Source: Streptomyces sp. NRRL S-244
Lineage (GTDB): Bacteria; Actinomycetota; Actinomycetes; Streptomycetales; Streptomycetaceae
Reading direction: 5' to 3'
Length of the DNA: 64,000 bases
Assembly: GCF_000717915.1 (NCBI RefSeq)
Contig: NZ_JOCX01000026.1
Span: forward strand, 5,821 to 69,820
The notes under the pieces are model-generated. The model was not told the DNA's origin. It was given only the letters and a program-made list of their open reading frames with translations, and did no database searches. Positions 30,815 to 40,693 of this stretch are shown here, in pieces. The position numbers and the translations under genes are program-made. Every line of letters starts with the position of its first letter. Position 1 is the stretch's first letter.

Positions 30815-31492
30815 ATGCGCGTACTGGTGGTCGAGGACGAACGGCGGCTCGCCGCTGCCCTCCAGCGGGGTCTGCGGGCCGAGGGCTTCACCGTGGACGT
30901 GGCCCACGACGGCCCGCAGGGCCTGTGGCTGGCGGGCGAGCACGACTACGACGCCATCGTGCTCGACATCATGCTGCCCGGACTCAACGGCTACCGGGTC
31001 TGCGCCCGGCTGCGGGCGAGCGGCTGCGAGTCGGGGATCTTGATGCTCACCGCCAAGGACGGCGAGTACGACGAGGCCGAGGCCCTCGACACCGGCGCGG
31101 ACGACTTCCTCTCCAAGCCCTTCTCCTACGTGGTCCTCGTCGCCCGGCTGCGCGCCCTCATCCGGCGCACCGGCCGCCGCAGCCCGCAGGTCATGGAGTT
31201 CGGCGATCTGCTGATCGACCCGGCCCGGCAGCGGTGCACGCGGGCCGGCACCGAAGCCCGCCTGACCTCGCGCGAGTTCGCGGTCCTCGTGCACCTGGCC
31301 CGGCGGGCCGGGGAGGTCGTCCCCAAGCGGGAGATACTGGAGCACGTCTGGGACGCGGCGTACGAGGGCGACCTCAACGTCGTCGAGGTCCACGTCAGCG
31401 CCCTGCGCCGGAAGATCGACGCACCCTTCGGCCGGGCCGCCGTGGAGACCGTCCGCGGGGCGGGCTACCGGCTGGCGGCCGACGGTGGCTGA
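30815..31492 (+). CDS. OmpR/PhoB family response regulator
   Basis: A 225-aa regulator. Receiver domain residues 1-~115: acidic pocket E7-D8, phosphoacceptor D51 in VLDIMLPG, and K in LSKPF. C-terminal winged helix ~125-222 (VMEFGDLLIDPARQRCTRAGTEARLTSREFAVLVHLARRAGEVVPKREILEHVWD, ending VRGAGYRLAADGG). It is a DNA-binding transcription factor activated by the partner kinase, which starts 7 bases before its stop (translational coupling). It probably binds the GCTGAAG repeats upstream of its own gene. Confidence 0.95.
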   Translation: MRVLVVEDERRLAAALQRGLRAEGFTVDVAHDGPQGLWLAGEHDYDAIVLDIMLPGLNGYRVCARLRASGCESGILMLTAKDGEYDEAEALDTGADDFLSKPFSYVVLVARLRALIRRTGRRSPQVMEFGDLLIDPARQRCTRAGTEARLTSREFAVLVHLARRAGEVVPKREILEHVWDAAYEGDLNVVEVHVSALRRKIDAPFGRAAVETVRGAGYRLAADGG

Positions 31493-33011
31493 GCGCGGCG
31501 CCGCCGGCGCCGCCGCCCGTTTCCCCGGCCGCCGCCTCGCCCTGCGCGCCTCCGGCCGGATCCGCGACCTCGCGCGCGGCCCGCGCCCGGAGTCCGGGGG
31601 CCCGCGCCCGAGGTCCGTACGCGGCCTCGCGCGGCGTCTGCGCCCCCGGTCCGTCCGCGCCCGGGCCACGCTCGGCGCCTCCGCGGTGGTGGCCCTGGCC
31701 CTCGGCGCGGCGTCCTTCGCCCTGCTCGGGATCCTCGACGGCAACCTGATGCGCGACGCCCAGGCCGCGGCCGAACGCCAGGCCCTCTCCACCGCCGGGC
31801 TGGTGGCCGCGGGCCGGTTCGACACCGTGGTGACCCCCGGGCGCGGCACCGACTTCGTCCAGGTCGTCGACGCCCAGGGCCGGGTCCTGGCGGCGAGCCC
31901 CAATCTCGCCGGCCGCCCCGCCCTCTCCCCGGCCCGGCCGGGCAGACCGGGCACGGTCCGCGACACCTGGAAGGAGGGCCCGGCGCGCGGCGACCGCCGC
32001 CACCGCGTCGTCCAGGTCACCACCGTCACCGCGGACGGGCTGGTCACCGTGTACGCCGGGACCTCCCTGAGGGAGGCCGACACCGCCGACGACGCCATCA
32101 CCGGTGTGCTCGCCGTCGTGGCTCCGCTGCTCGTGCTCACGGTGGCCCTGGTCACCTGGCGGGTGACCGGCTGGGCGCTGCGGCCCGTCGAGGCGATCCG
32201 CGCCGAGGTCGCCGCGATCAGTGACCGCGATCTGCACCGGCGGGTTCCGGTGCCGCCCAGCCAGGACGAGATCGCCCGGCTCGCCGTCACCATGAACGCC
32301 ACGCTGGACCGGCTGGAAGCCGCCGGGATCCGCCAGCGCCGGTTCATCGCCGACGCCTCGCACGAGCTCCGCAGCCCGATCACCGTGCTCCGTACCCAGC
32401 TGGAGGTCGCGCAGGCCCACCCCGACCCGGCGCTGTGGGGCGAGCTGGTCAGCGGGGCCCTGGAGGACACCGTACGGCTGCAGGACCTCGCCGCCGACCT
32501 GCTCCTGCTGGCCCGCCTGGACACCGGGGAGGCGCCGCCGGACGCCGCGGTCGACCTGGCGGACGTCGCCCGGGAGGCGGCCCGGTCGCGCCGCCGGGAC
32601 CGGATCCCCGTCGACATGGAGATCGCTCCCGAGGCCGTCGTGCGCGGCAGCACGCTGTGGCTCTCCCGGCTCGTCACCAACCTGCTGGACAACGCCCAGC
32701 GCCACGCCGACCGGCGCGTCCGGCTCGTCCTGCGCGTCGACGGGCCCCGGCGCACTGCCGTACTGGAGGTCCGCGACGACGGGCCGGGCATCGCGCCGGC
32801 GGACCGGGAGCGGGTCTTCGAGCGGTTCACCCGCCTCGACGACGCGCGCAGCCGCGACGAGGGGGGCTCGGGCCTGGGCCTGGCCATAGCCCGTGACATC
32901 GCCACCCGCCTGGGCGGATCCCTCACGGTCGAGGACGCTCCGGCCGGCGCCCGCCTGGTGGCCAGGATCCCCCTGGAACCTGACGGAAGCGGGGCGGACA
33001 CCGGCTTCTGA
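31485..33011 (+). CDS. Sensor histidine kinase, two-component
   Basis: A 508-aa kinase. A long basic N-terminus (1-60, Arg-rich) and TM1 (~62-84) come first, then an extracytoplasmic loop of ~120 residues and TM2 (~208-230). HAMP with ALRPVEAIRAEVAAISDRDLHRRV, HisKA with the phospho-His in FIADASHELRSPITVL (~291) and HATPase_c follow (N-box LVTNLLDNAQRHAD, G1 DDGPGIA, G2 GGSGLGLAIA). It phosphorylates the upstream-encoded OmpR regulator; the genes overlap by 8 bp at GTGGCTGA. The unusual Arg-rich N-terminal stretch may mean the real start is further in. The sensed signal is unknown. Confidence 0.94.
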   Translation: MAERGAAGAAARFPGRRLALRASGRIRDLARGPRPESGGPRPRSVRGLARRLRPRSVRARATLGASAVVALALGAASFALLGILDGNLMRDAQAAAERQALSTAGLVAAGRFDTVVTPGRGTDFVQVVDAQGRVLAASPNLAGRPALSPARPGRPGTVRDTWKEGPARGDRRHRVVQVTTVTADGLVTVYAGTSLREADTADDAITGVLAVVAPLLVLTVALVTWRVTGWALRPVEAIRAEVAAISDRDLHRRVPVPPSQDEIARLAVTMNATLDRLEAAGIRQRRFIADASHELRSPITVLRTQLEVAQAHPDPALWGELVSGALEDTVRLQDLAADLLLLARLDTGEAPPDAAVDLADVAREAARSRRRDRIPVDMEIAPEAVVRGSTLWLSRLVTNLLDNAQRHADRRVRLVLRVDGPRRTAVLEVRDDGPGIAPADRERVFERFTRLDDARSRDEGGSGLGLAIARDIATRLGGSLTVEDAPAGARLVARIPLEPDGSGADTGF

Positions 33012-33156
33012 TTGTTCCCCGTTCTGCTTTTTTCGCACCTGTCCAACTCTGTTCACTCCATGCTTGCTTCGGCTCCTGAAGGGGGGCGTGGCAACGCCAT
33101 GAGCCGCATCACGGACAGACACCAACCAGGCGCAAAAGCAGCCAGAGGACGGCGCG

Positions 33157-33384
33157 ATGAAGAACAACCGGATGATCGTCACCGTGGTGGCGCTCTTAGC
33201 GATCTTCGCCTTCAGTGTGGTGATGGTGGTGGCGGGACAGCCCGTCGCGGCCGTCACCGCCCTGATCCCGTCGGTCGCACTGGGCGTGCAGCAGATCGTG
33301 CAGGCGGGCACCGGGGTGGCCGAGAGCCGCCGCGAGCGGGCCGCCGCACAGGTGCCCGACCGGGACGAGGAGCCGCGCGGATGA
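33157..33384 (+). CDS. Small membrane hairpin protein with a TTA codon
   Basis: A 75-aa protein with two adjacent hydrophobic helices (MIVTVVALLAIFAFSVVMVV, then AVTALIPSVALGVQQIVQA) and a charged C-terminus (SRRERAAAQVPDRDEEPRG). Codon 14 (33196-33198) is TTA, the rare Leu codon read by the bldA tRNA in Streptomyces. It is the only in-frame TTA I noticed in the window, so translation is probably tied to development. Its stop overlaps the start of the sigma-like gene in ATGA, so expression of the whole trio may depend on it. AGAGGA lies before the ATG. I recognise no family. Confidence 0.7.
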   Translation: MKNNRMIVTVVALLAIFAFSVVMVVAGQPVAAVTALIPSVALGVQQIVQAGTGVAESRRERAAAQVPDRDEEPRG

Positions 33385-34307
33385 ACCTCCACTCGGCACC
33401 CCAGGACCTCCCCCAGGGCCGGCGCGGCAAGCCCGGCCGGCCGCTGGGCCCCATCGCCGAAGGCACCGGACCGGCGCACCGCGCCTGGCTGGAGCCGCTG
33501 CGCGACGCCATCCACGGCAGGGGAGTGACGCTGGACGAGCTCCAGGCACGCACCGGCCGGGACAAGGGGCACATCTCCGAACTGCTGCGGGCCGTCGGAC
33601 GCTACCCCCGCTGGGTGTTCGTCCGTACGGTGCTCCTCGCGCTGGAGCGGCCCGGCCTGCCGTACGACACGATGCGGCTGCGCTGGGTGATCGCGGCCCA
33701 GGACATCGGCAAGCGCACCTCGTGGATCAAGGACTGCCTCCACGAGGGCGGCGCCCGCCACCGCACCGCCACCGCTTCGGCCCCGCTGGACTTCCGGGCC
33801 TTCCAGCAGATGCACCGCCCGCACTACACCAGCTACGCGGCGGCGTTCCTGCGCCGGGGCGGCCTGGTCGAGAAGGCGGTCGAAGACGTCTTCACGCTCT
33901 TGCTGATGCTGTGGCACGACGCACTCGCCAGCGAGAACCCCGAGCGCTTCGCGTGGCCGATGCTGCGCCAGACCGTGCTCGAACGCGCCCCGAAGGAGAA
34001 CGGCCGCCCCTCCCTCGTCGAGGCCGCATTCGACACGGTCGCCCTCGACTTCGCCCCGGATCCGATCGGGCAGGTCGAGGAGTCGATGGCCCTGTTCCGG
34101 GCCGTCGGGGCGCTCGCGCCGATGCAGCGGGACGTCATCGTCCTGCTGTACCTGTGCGGACTGGAGGAGGCCCGGGCGGCGGACGAACTGGGCGTCTCCC
34201 TCGCCTCCGTACGGTCCACCGCGCGGCACGCCAAGCGCAATCTGCACGCCGCCATGTACCCGGACACCACCACCGAGGAGGAGGTCTCCGGTGACCTCGA
34301 CCATTGA
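33381..34307 (+). CDS. XRE-HTH / sigma-70-like fusion protein
   Basis: A 308-aa protein. Residues ~30-105 look like a helix-turn-helix of the XRE kind (LRDAIHGRGVTLDELQARTGRDKGHISELLRAVGRYPRW). The rest is ECF-sigma-like: FRAFQQMHRPHYTSYAAAFLRRGGLVEKAVEDVFTLLLMLW fits region 2, and LFRAVGALAPMQRDVIVLLYLCGLEEARAADELGVSLASVRSTARHAKRNLHAAM fits region 4. Region 2 lacks a clear -10 recognition helix, so it may be an atypical sigma factor or a regulator derived from one. Its start overlaps the previous stop (ATGA) and its end overlaps the next start by 17 bp. Confidence 0.75.
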   Translation: MNLHSAPQDLPQGRRGKPGRPLGPIAEGTGPAHRAWLEPLRDAIHGRGVTLDELQARTGRDKGHISELLRAVGRYPRWVFVRTVLLALERPGLPYDTMRLRWVIAAQDIGKRTSWIKDCLHEGGARHRTATASAPLDFRAFQQMHRPHYTSYAAAFLRRGGLVEKAVEDVFTLLLMLWHDALASENPERFAWPMLRQTVLERAPKENGRPSLVEAAFDTVALDFAPDPIGQVEESMALFRAVGALAPMQRDVIVLLYLCGLEEARAADELGVSLASVRSTARHAKRNLHAAMYPDTTTEEEVSGDLDH

Positions 34308-35094
34308 CCAACTGCTGGCCCGCGCCCGCCTCCACACCACTTCGCAGGCGCCCGCCGACATCGCGGACACCGGCGGCGCACCCCACCGCGGGGCGGGCGC
34401 CCGGACGCCCGGAGCCGCGGCCGGCGAACCGCAGAAGGACATGCGGGGAGCCGCCCGCGACCTCCACGCCCTGTGCGAGACGGCCGTGACGGGCACCGCC
34501 GTCACCGCGCTCGGCGACTTCCTCACCCACAAACTGCCCCAGCCCTCGGGCGCCCGCGTCCTCGGCTGCATCCTGCTGCTGACCGACGCCGAGGACTCCG
34601 CCCGCTTCTGGTGGCAGTACGCCGCCGGTGCCGGGGACTCGATCGCCTCGTACTGCCTGTACCTCCACCACCTCGCGCTCGGCGAGAACCACGAGGCGGT
34701 CTGGTGGCGCCGCCAGACGGCGCCGACCGCCACCGGGCAGGCGGCAGGCACACCGGACGCACCGGACCCGTCGGCCGCGCAGGACGCGGCCACGGTGGTC
34801 TTCGACGGCGCGGAGCGCGACCTCGCCGCCGACGCGAGCCTGCCCACCACCCTGCGCGTCCTACGGGCGCTGCGGCCCGGCGGAGCCGGGACCAGGCGCG
34901 GCACCGGCACCGTCGAGGCCGTCATGGAGTACGTCTCGGCCGCGGTCAGCTACGTCGACGACGACCTCGAACTGCCCCTGCCCGACCCGGATTTCACCGA
35001 CCGCATCCGCGATCTGACGGCCGCGCCCGGCCGCCCGCCGAAGCCGGGCCCGCGCACTCCGCCCCGCCTCCCGCCCCGCCTCCGGACCACTTGA
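34291..35094 (+). CDS. Hypothetical protein coupled to the sigma-like gene
   Basis: A 267-aa protein that starts (GTG 34291) inside the end of the sigma-like gene, so it is translationally coupled. Its first ~60 residues are polar and probably disordered. The middle is helical with a W-W-Y-A-A-G motif (LGCILLLTDAEDSARFWWQYAAGAGDSIASYCLYLHHLALGENHEAVWWRRQT). The C-terminus is Pro/Arg-rich. The repeated Trp/Ala-Gly helices (SARFWWQYAAGAG, ASYCLYLHHLALGE) resemble tetratricopeptide/Sel1-like units. The context suggests a partner or anti-sigma for the sigma-like protein; no family is recognised. Confidence 0.65.
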   Translation: MTSTIDQLLARARLHTTSQAPADIADTGGAPHRGAGARTPGAAAGEPQKDMRGAARDLHALCETAVTGTAVTALGDFLTHKLPQPSGARVLGCILLLTDAEDSARFWWQYAAGAGDSIASYCLYLHHLALGENHEAVWWRRQTAPTATGQAAGTPDAPDPSAAQDAATVVFDGAERDLAADASLPTTLRVLRALRPGGAGTRRGTGTVEAVMEYVSAAVSYVDDDLELPLPDPDFTDRIRDLTAAPGRPPKPGPRTPPRLPPRLRTT

Positions 35095-35124
35095 CCGGGT
35101 AGGAGCCGGTTCGGGCCGGCCGGG

Positions 35125-36441
<1,317 letters not shown>

Positions 36442-36559
36442 CTACGGGGTAACGGAAAAGGTTTAGCTGTCGCAGTCGCGAACTCGCCGCCGCGGGGCGG
36501 TCAAGTCCGCGGGCTGTGATCGTACGTGCCCACCGGGTACGGCCCGCGCACCCGGCGCC

Positions 36560-39500
36560 TCAGAGCGTGCAGGCGGGGGCGTTTTTCGGCCATGTGATGC
36601 CCGCGCGCAGTCGGCAGACCTCCGCCAGCCGGGCGCCGGGATCCGGGTTCCACAGCCGCACCGTTCCGTCGTTGCTGCTGCTGGCCACCGTCCGCCCGTC
36701 GGGGGAGAACACCACGCCCCACACCGCGCTCGTGTGGCCCGTCAGCGCGGCCCACAGTCGTCTTCCGGCCACCTCCCACAGCCGCACCGTACGGTCGTTG
36801 CCGCTGCTGACCAGCCATCGCCCGTCGGGGGAGAAGGCGATGGCGCGGACGGAGCCGGTGTGGCCCGACAGCACGGCTTCGGCCCCGGTCCCGGTCCCGG
36901 CCCCGGCCCCGGTCCCGGTCCCGGTCCCGGTCCCGGTACCGGTACCGATCCCGGCCCCCCACCGCCGGGCGTCCCACAGGCGTACGGTGCCGTCGTTCCC
37001 GCTGCTCGCCAGCGTCCGCCCGTCCGGGCCGAACGCGACGGCCCTCACCGCGCCCGCGTGGCCGGTCAGCGTGGCCAGCGGCCGTCGCCCGGGCACGTCC
37101 CACAGACGTACGGTCAGATCGTCTCCGGCGCTGGCGAGCGTGCGGCCGTCCGGGCTGAACGCCACGTCGTTCGCGAAGTCCGTGTGACCGGTGAGCGTGG
37201 CCAGGGCGGTACGGGAGGCCACGTCCCAGAGCCGGACCGTCCGGTCGGAACCGGCCGAGGCCAGCATCCCCCCGTCCGGGGAGAAGGCCACCGCGTAGAC
37301 GATCCCGCTGTGACCGGTGAGCGTGGCCGGCGCCGTACGGGAGGCCACGTCCCAGAGCCGGACCGTCCCGTCGGAGCCCGCCGAGGCCAGCAGCCGGCCA
37401 TCCGGCGAGAAGGCCACCGAGAACACCGTCCCGGTGTGGCCAGTGAGCGTCCCGACCACCCGCCGCCCGGCCAACTCCCACAGGAGCACCGTGTGATCGG
37501 CGTCCGCGGTGGCCAGCAGCTTCCCGTCCGGGCTGTACGCGGCGTGCCAGATCTCGCTGAACGGGCGCGAGGTCAGCACCGGACCCCGCAGGTCCCAGAG
37601 CACCACCGACTGGTCGAAGGCCGCGGTGGCCAGCATCGTGCCGCCGGAGTCCACCGCGACCCCGAGCACGTAATCGGTGTGCCCGGCCAGCGTCGAGACC
37701 GGCCGGCCGCTGCGCACGTCCCACAGCCGGGTGGTGCCGTCGCCGCCCGCGCTGACGACCGTGGTGCCGTCCGGGAGGTAGGCCACCGCGTTGATGTCGT
37801 CGTTGTGCCCCGTCAGCGCCATCGTCGTACGGCCTTCGGCCACGTCCCACAGCCGCAGGGTCCGGTCGACGCCGCCGGAGGCCACCGTCCGCCCGTCCGG
37901 CGCGAACGCCACCCCCAGCACCTCACCGGTGTGCCCCGCGAGGACCGCGAGCTGACGGGCCGCCACCGGGTCCCACAGCCGTACGGTCTGGTCGGCGCCC
38001 GCCGACACCAGCGTCCGGCCGTCCGGCGCGTACGCCAGGGCGTTGACCCTCCCGGTGTGCCCGGCCAGTTCGGTGACGGCCGCCCCGCCGCCCGCGGGAT
38101 CGCACAGCCGCACCGTCCCGTCGGCGCCCGCGACGGCGAGCGTGCGCCCGTCGGGCGCGAAGGCCACGGCCCGGGCGTCCGCCGTCTGCGCGGGGAGCAC
38201 CGCGATGCCGTGCCCGTCCGTGTCCCAGACCCGGACCGGCCCTTCCGTGGACGTCGCCGCGAGGGTCCGCCCGTCGGGCCCGAAGGCGATCGCGCGCACC
38301 CGGCCGGGCATGGTCAGGGTGACCGTCGTCCGCCGGTCCGCGACCCGCCGCAGCAGCACCTTCCCGTCGGAACCGGCGCTCGCCAGCAGCCGGTTCCCCG
38401 GCGCGAACGCCACCGCGTTGACCGGTCCGCCGTGTCCCCCGAGCCGGGTGAGGAACTGCTGGGACTGCGTGCTCAGCAGCGCGCCCCGCGACTCGGGGTT
38501 CGCCTCCGTGCGGTACGCCTCCTCCGCCAGCCGCATCGAGGCCTCGGGCCGGCCGGCGGCGAGGGAGGTGGACCGGACGGCGAGGGCCTGCGAACGGGCG
38601 GTGCGCTCCTGGCCGAGCGCGCCCGCCCGCTGCTGGTACGCCACCGCCCCGGCGGTCAGGGCCAGGGCCAGCAGGACGACGAGCAGGGCCAGCAGCCGCT
38701 GCCGCAGCCGGACCTGGCGCCTGGCCTGCGTCCGGCGCGCCTCCTCGGCCGACCGGCTCGCGCGCAGGAAGTCCGCCTCCCGGGGGCCGAGCAGGCTCCT
38801 GCCGTCGAGTTCGCCGGCCCGGGCGAGGGCGGCCCCCAGCCGGCTCCCGCGGTACAGCACGGACGGGTCGCGGCCCTCGCGCTCCCACTCCTCGGCGGCG
38901 TGGGCCAGTTGCCGGTGGACCAGCAGCCCGTCCCGGTCGGCGTGGATCCAGCCGCGCAGCCGCGGCCAGGCGTGCAGCAGGGCCTCGTGGGTGATCTCGA
39001 CGGTGTCGCTGTCCATCGTGACCAGCCGGGCCCGGACGAACGCGTCGAGGGCCGCCGCGGCCCGGTCCGCGTCGGCGAGCTGTTCCATCAGCTCGGTACG
39101 GGCCATGCGCCGCCGTGTCGCCCCCGTGCCGTCGGCGACGTGGACCAGTGCCACCAGGACGCGGCGGATCGTGCGTTGTTCTTCCGGGTACAGGCGGGCG
39201 AACACGCTCTCGGCGGTGTGCGCGACCGCGCCCCGGATGCCGCCGGTGTCCTCGTACCCCGCGACGGTCAGCGTGGTTCCGGCGCGCCGCTGCCAGGTGG
39301 CCATCAGCGCGTGGGAGACCAGCGGCAGCGCACCCGACGGCGTGTCACCGGGCCCGGCCGCCACGGCGTCGGCAGCCGCCGTGGGCTCCTCCCGTAAACC
39401 CGCGTCGCGCAGCAGCAGTTGGACCAGGCCGGGTTCGAGGGTGAGCCCGGCGAGCTCCGCCGGGCGGGTGATCGACTCGCGCAGCTCGGCCACGGACATG

Positions 39501-40531
39501 GGCGGGAGGACGAACAGCCCGTCGGTGCAGGCCGCGGCCAGTCCGGGCAGGTCCAGGCAGCTGCCGGTGAAGTCGGCCCGTACGCCGAGCACCACGACGG
39601 CCGGGGCGGGCGTACTCGGCTCCGGTCCTGCCGTGGCCAGGGCGCACAGGACGCGGACGAAGCCCTGCCGCTCGTCCTCGTCGGCGCAGAGGGTGAAAAG
39701 TTCCTCGAACTGGTCGACGAGCAATACCGGCCGCACGGAGGGCGGCCGCCCCTCCCCGGACCCGTCGGGGGCGTCGTCCGCCAGCCCGCGGACGGCTTCG
39801 AGCAGCCGCCGCGGCCGGTCGAGCAGCTCCCGTACGGTGATGCCCAGATGGCCGCCCAGCACCTTCGCCGTGCGGTCCAGCAGCTCCTGGAGCGGATGCG
39901 CGGTCGGGGTGAACCGTACGACCGGCCACCCGTCGGCGCCCGCCATCGGGAACCCGCCGGTGCGCCGCAGGGCCGGTACGAGACCCGCGCTGAGCAGGGA
40001 CGACTTTCCGGCGCCCGACCGGCCGACGAGCACCAGCGGGCCACTGCCGATCCGTTCGAAGACCCGCTCGACCAGGGCGGCGGTCACCCGGTCGCGGCCG
40101 AAGTACCAGCCCGCGTCGCGCGGGGTGAACGCGGCGAGTCCGCGGTAGGGGCATTCGCCCGCCGACTGCGACTGCGACTGCGACTGCGGCTGCCCGGCCG
40201 GCGCGGCGCCCCGGGGTTTGGGCACCTCGGCCTCCGGGACCAGCTGGAGGAGGGAGCCCCCCGCCTCCAGCACCCGGTCGCAGCGCAGCGCGACGTCGTG
40301 GGTGACGCGCTTGGCGCCGGTCTCGATCTTGCTCAGGTAGCCCTTGCTGTAGTGCGTACGACGGGCCAGATCGGCCAGCGACAGACCGCGCTGCACCCGC
40401 AGCCGCCGCAACTGGGCGGGAAAGGCCGCGGCGGATCCGGCGGCTGCGGCCGCTTCGGGTGGATCGGGCTGGTGATCGGTGTGGTGATCGGTGTCGCGTC
40501 CGCGGTCCGGGTCCCCCACGGCATCCCCCAT
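36560..40531 (-). CDS. HTH-nSTAND-TM-14xWD40 signalling NTPase
   Basis: A 1323-aa multidomain protein. Residues ~36-93: XRE HTH (LRRLRVQRGLSLADLARRTHYSKGYLSKIETGAKR). ~114-121: Gln-Ser repeat. ~126-540: nSTAND1 NTPase, with CPYRGLAAFTPRDAGWYFGRD, Walker A GRSGAGKSS (~170), Walker B VLLVDQFEELF, RADF and the winged-helix ITHEALLHAWPRLRGWI. ~611-632: one TM helix (LLALLVVLLALALTAGAVAY). ~690-1323: 14 WD40 repeats (for example HTGTVFSVAFSPDGRLLASAGSDGTVRLWDV), enough for two seven-bladed propellers. A Gly-Thr/Gly-Ala repeat inserts between repeats 12 and 13. STAND proteins switch on NTP binding. ATG 40531 has no clear ribosome site; GTG 40519 is an alternative. Confidence 0.88.
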   Translation of the reverse strand: MGDAVGDPDRGRDTDHHTDHQPDPPEAAAAAGSAAAFPAQLRRLRVQRGLSLADLARRTHYSKGYLSKIETGAKRVTHDVALRCDRVLEAGGSLLQLVPEAEVPKPRGAAPAGQPQSQSQSQSAGECPYRGLAAFTPRDAGWYFGRDRVTAALVERVFERIGSGPLVLVGRSGAGKSSLLSAGLVPALRRTGGFPMAGADGWPVVRFTPTAHPLQELLDRTAKVLGGHLGITVRELLDRPRRLLEAVRGLADDAPDGSGEGRPPSVRPVLLVDQFEELFTLCADEDERQGFVRVLCALATAGPEPSTPAPAVVVLGVRADFTGSCLDLPGLAAACTDGLFVLPPMSVAELRESITRPAELAGLTLEPGLVQLLLRDAGLREEPTAAADAVAAGPGDTPSGALPLVSHALMATWQRRAGTTLTVAGYEDTGGIRGAVAHTAESVFARLYPEEQRTIRRVLVALVHVADGTGATRRRMARTELMEQLADADRAAAALDAFVRARLVTMDSDTVEITHEALLHAWPRLRGWIHADRDGLLVHRQLAHAAEEWEREGRDPSVLYRGSRLGAALARAGELDGRSLLGPREADFLRASRSAEEARRTQARRQVRLRQRLLALLVVLLALALTAGAVAYQQRAGALGQERTARSQALAVRSTSLAAGRPEASMRLAEEAYRTEANPESRGALLSTQSQQFLTRLGGHGGPVNAVAFAPGNRLLASAGSDGKVLLRRVADRRTTVTLTMPGRVRAIAFGPDGRTLAATSTEGPVRVWDTDGHGIAVLPAQTADARAVAFAPDGRTLAVAGADGTVRLCDPAGGGAAVTELAGHTGRVNALAYAPDGRTLVSAGADQTVRLWDPVAARQLAVLAGHTGEVLGVAFAPDGRTVASGGVDRTLRLWDVAEGRTTMALTGHNDDINAVAYLPDGTTVVSAGGDGTTRLWDVRSGRPVSTLAGHTDYVLGVAVDSGGTMLATAAFDQSVVLWDLRGPVLTSRPFSEIWHAAYSPDGKLLATADADHTVLLWELAGRRVVGTLTGHTGTVFSVAFSPDGRLLASAGSDGTVRLWDVASRTAPATLTGHSGIVYAVAFSPDGGMLASAGSDRTVRLWDVASRTALATLTGHTDFANDVAFSPDGRTLASAGDDLTVRLWDVPGRRPLATLTGHAGAVRAVAFGPDGRTLASSGNDGTVRLWDARRWGAGIGTGTGTGTGTGTGAGAGTGTGAEAVLSGHTGSVRAIAFSPDGRWLVSSGNDRTVRLWEVAGRRLWAALTGHTSAVWGVVFSPDGRTVASSSNDGTVRLWNPDPGARLAEVCRLRAGITWPKNAPACTL
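36881..36956. repeat. Hexanucleotide microsatellite in the WD40 gene
   Basis: About twelve copies of a 6-bp unit (GGTCCC, with GGCCCC and GGTACC variants). They encode the Gly-Thr/Gly-Ala run between WD40 repeats 12 and 13. Because the unit is 6 bp, length changes keep the frame. Confidence 0.85.
40164..40193. repeat. Hexanucleotide repeat encoding Gln-Ser in the WD40 gene
   Basis: Five copies of GACTGC (the last is GGCTGC), encoding the QSQSQSQS tract between the HTH and the NTPase domain. Confidence 0.8.
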
Positions 40532-40637
40532 GGCACAGCGCGCCCAGGTCGTGAGATATAACGTCCCAGGCTACCGCGGGGGTCGGACGGCAGAACGCGC
40601 GTCGGGTCGGCGTGGCGGAAAACGCGCAGTACAGCAG

Positions 40638-40675
40638 CCTTCCGGGGCCGCCGGGGGAGCGGCGGACCCGGAAGG
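40638..40675 (-). terminator. Terminator after the I36-like secreted protein gene
   Basis: CCTTCCGGGGCCGCC (40638-40652) pairs with GGCGGACCCGGAAGG (40661-40675), 15 bp with a single wobble pair. It lies 19 bp beyond the stop at 40694, between it and the WD40 gene on the same strand. Confidence 0.75.
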
Positions 40676-40693
40676 CCGCGAACAGGTGCCCGG

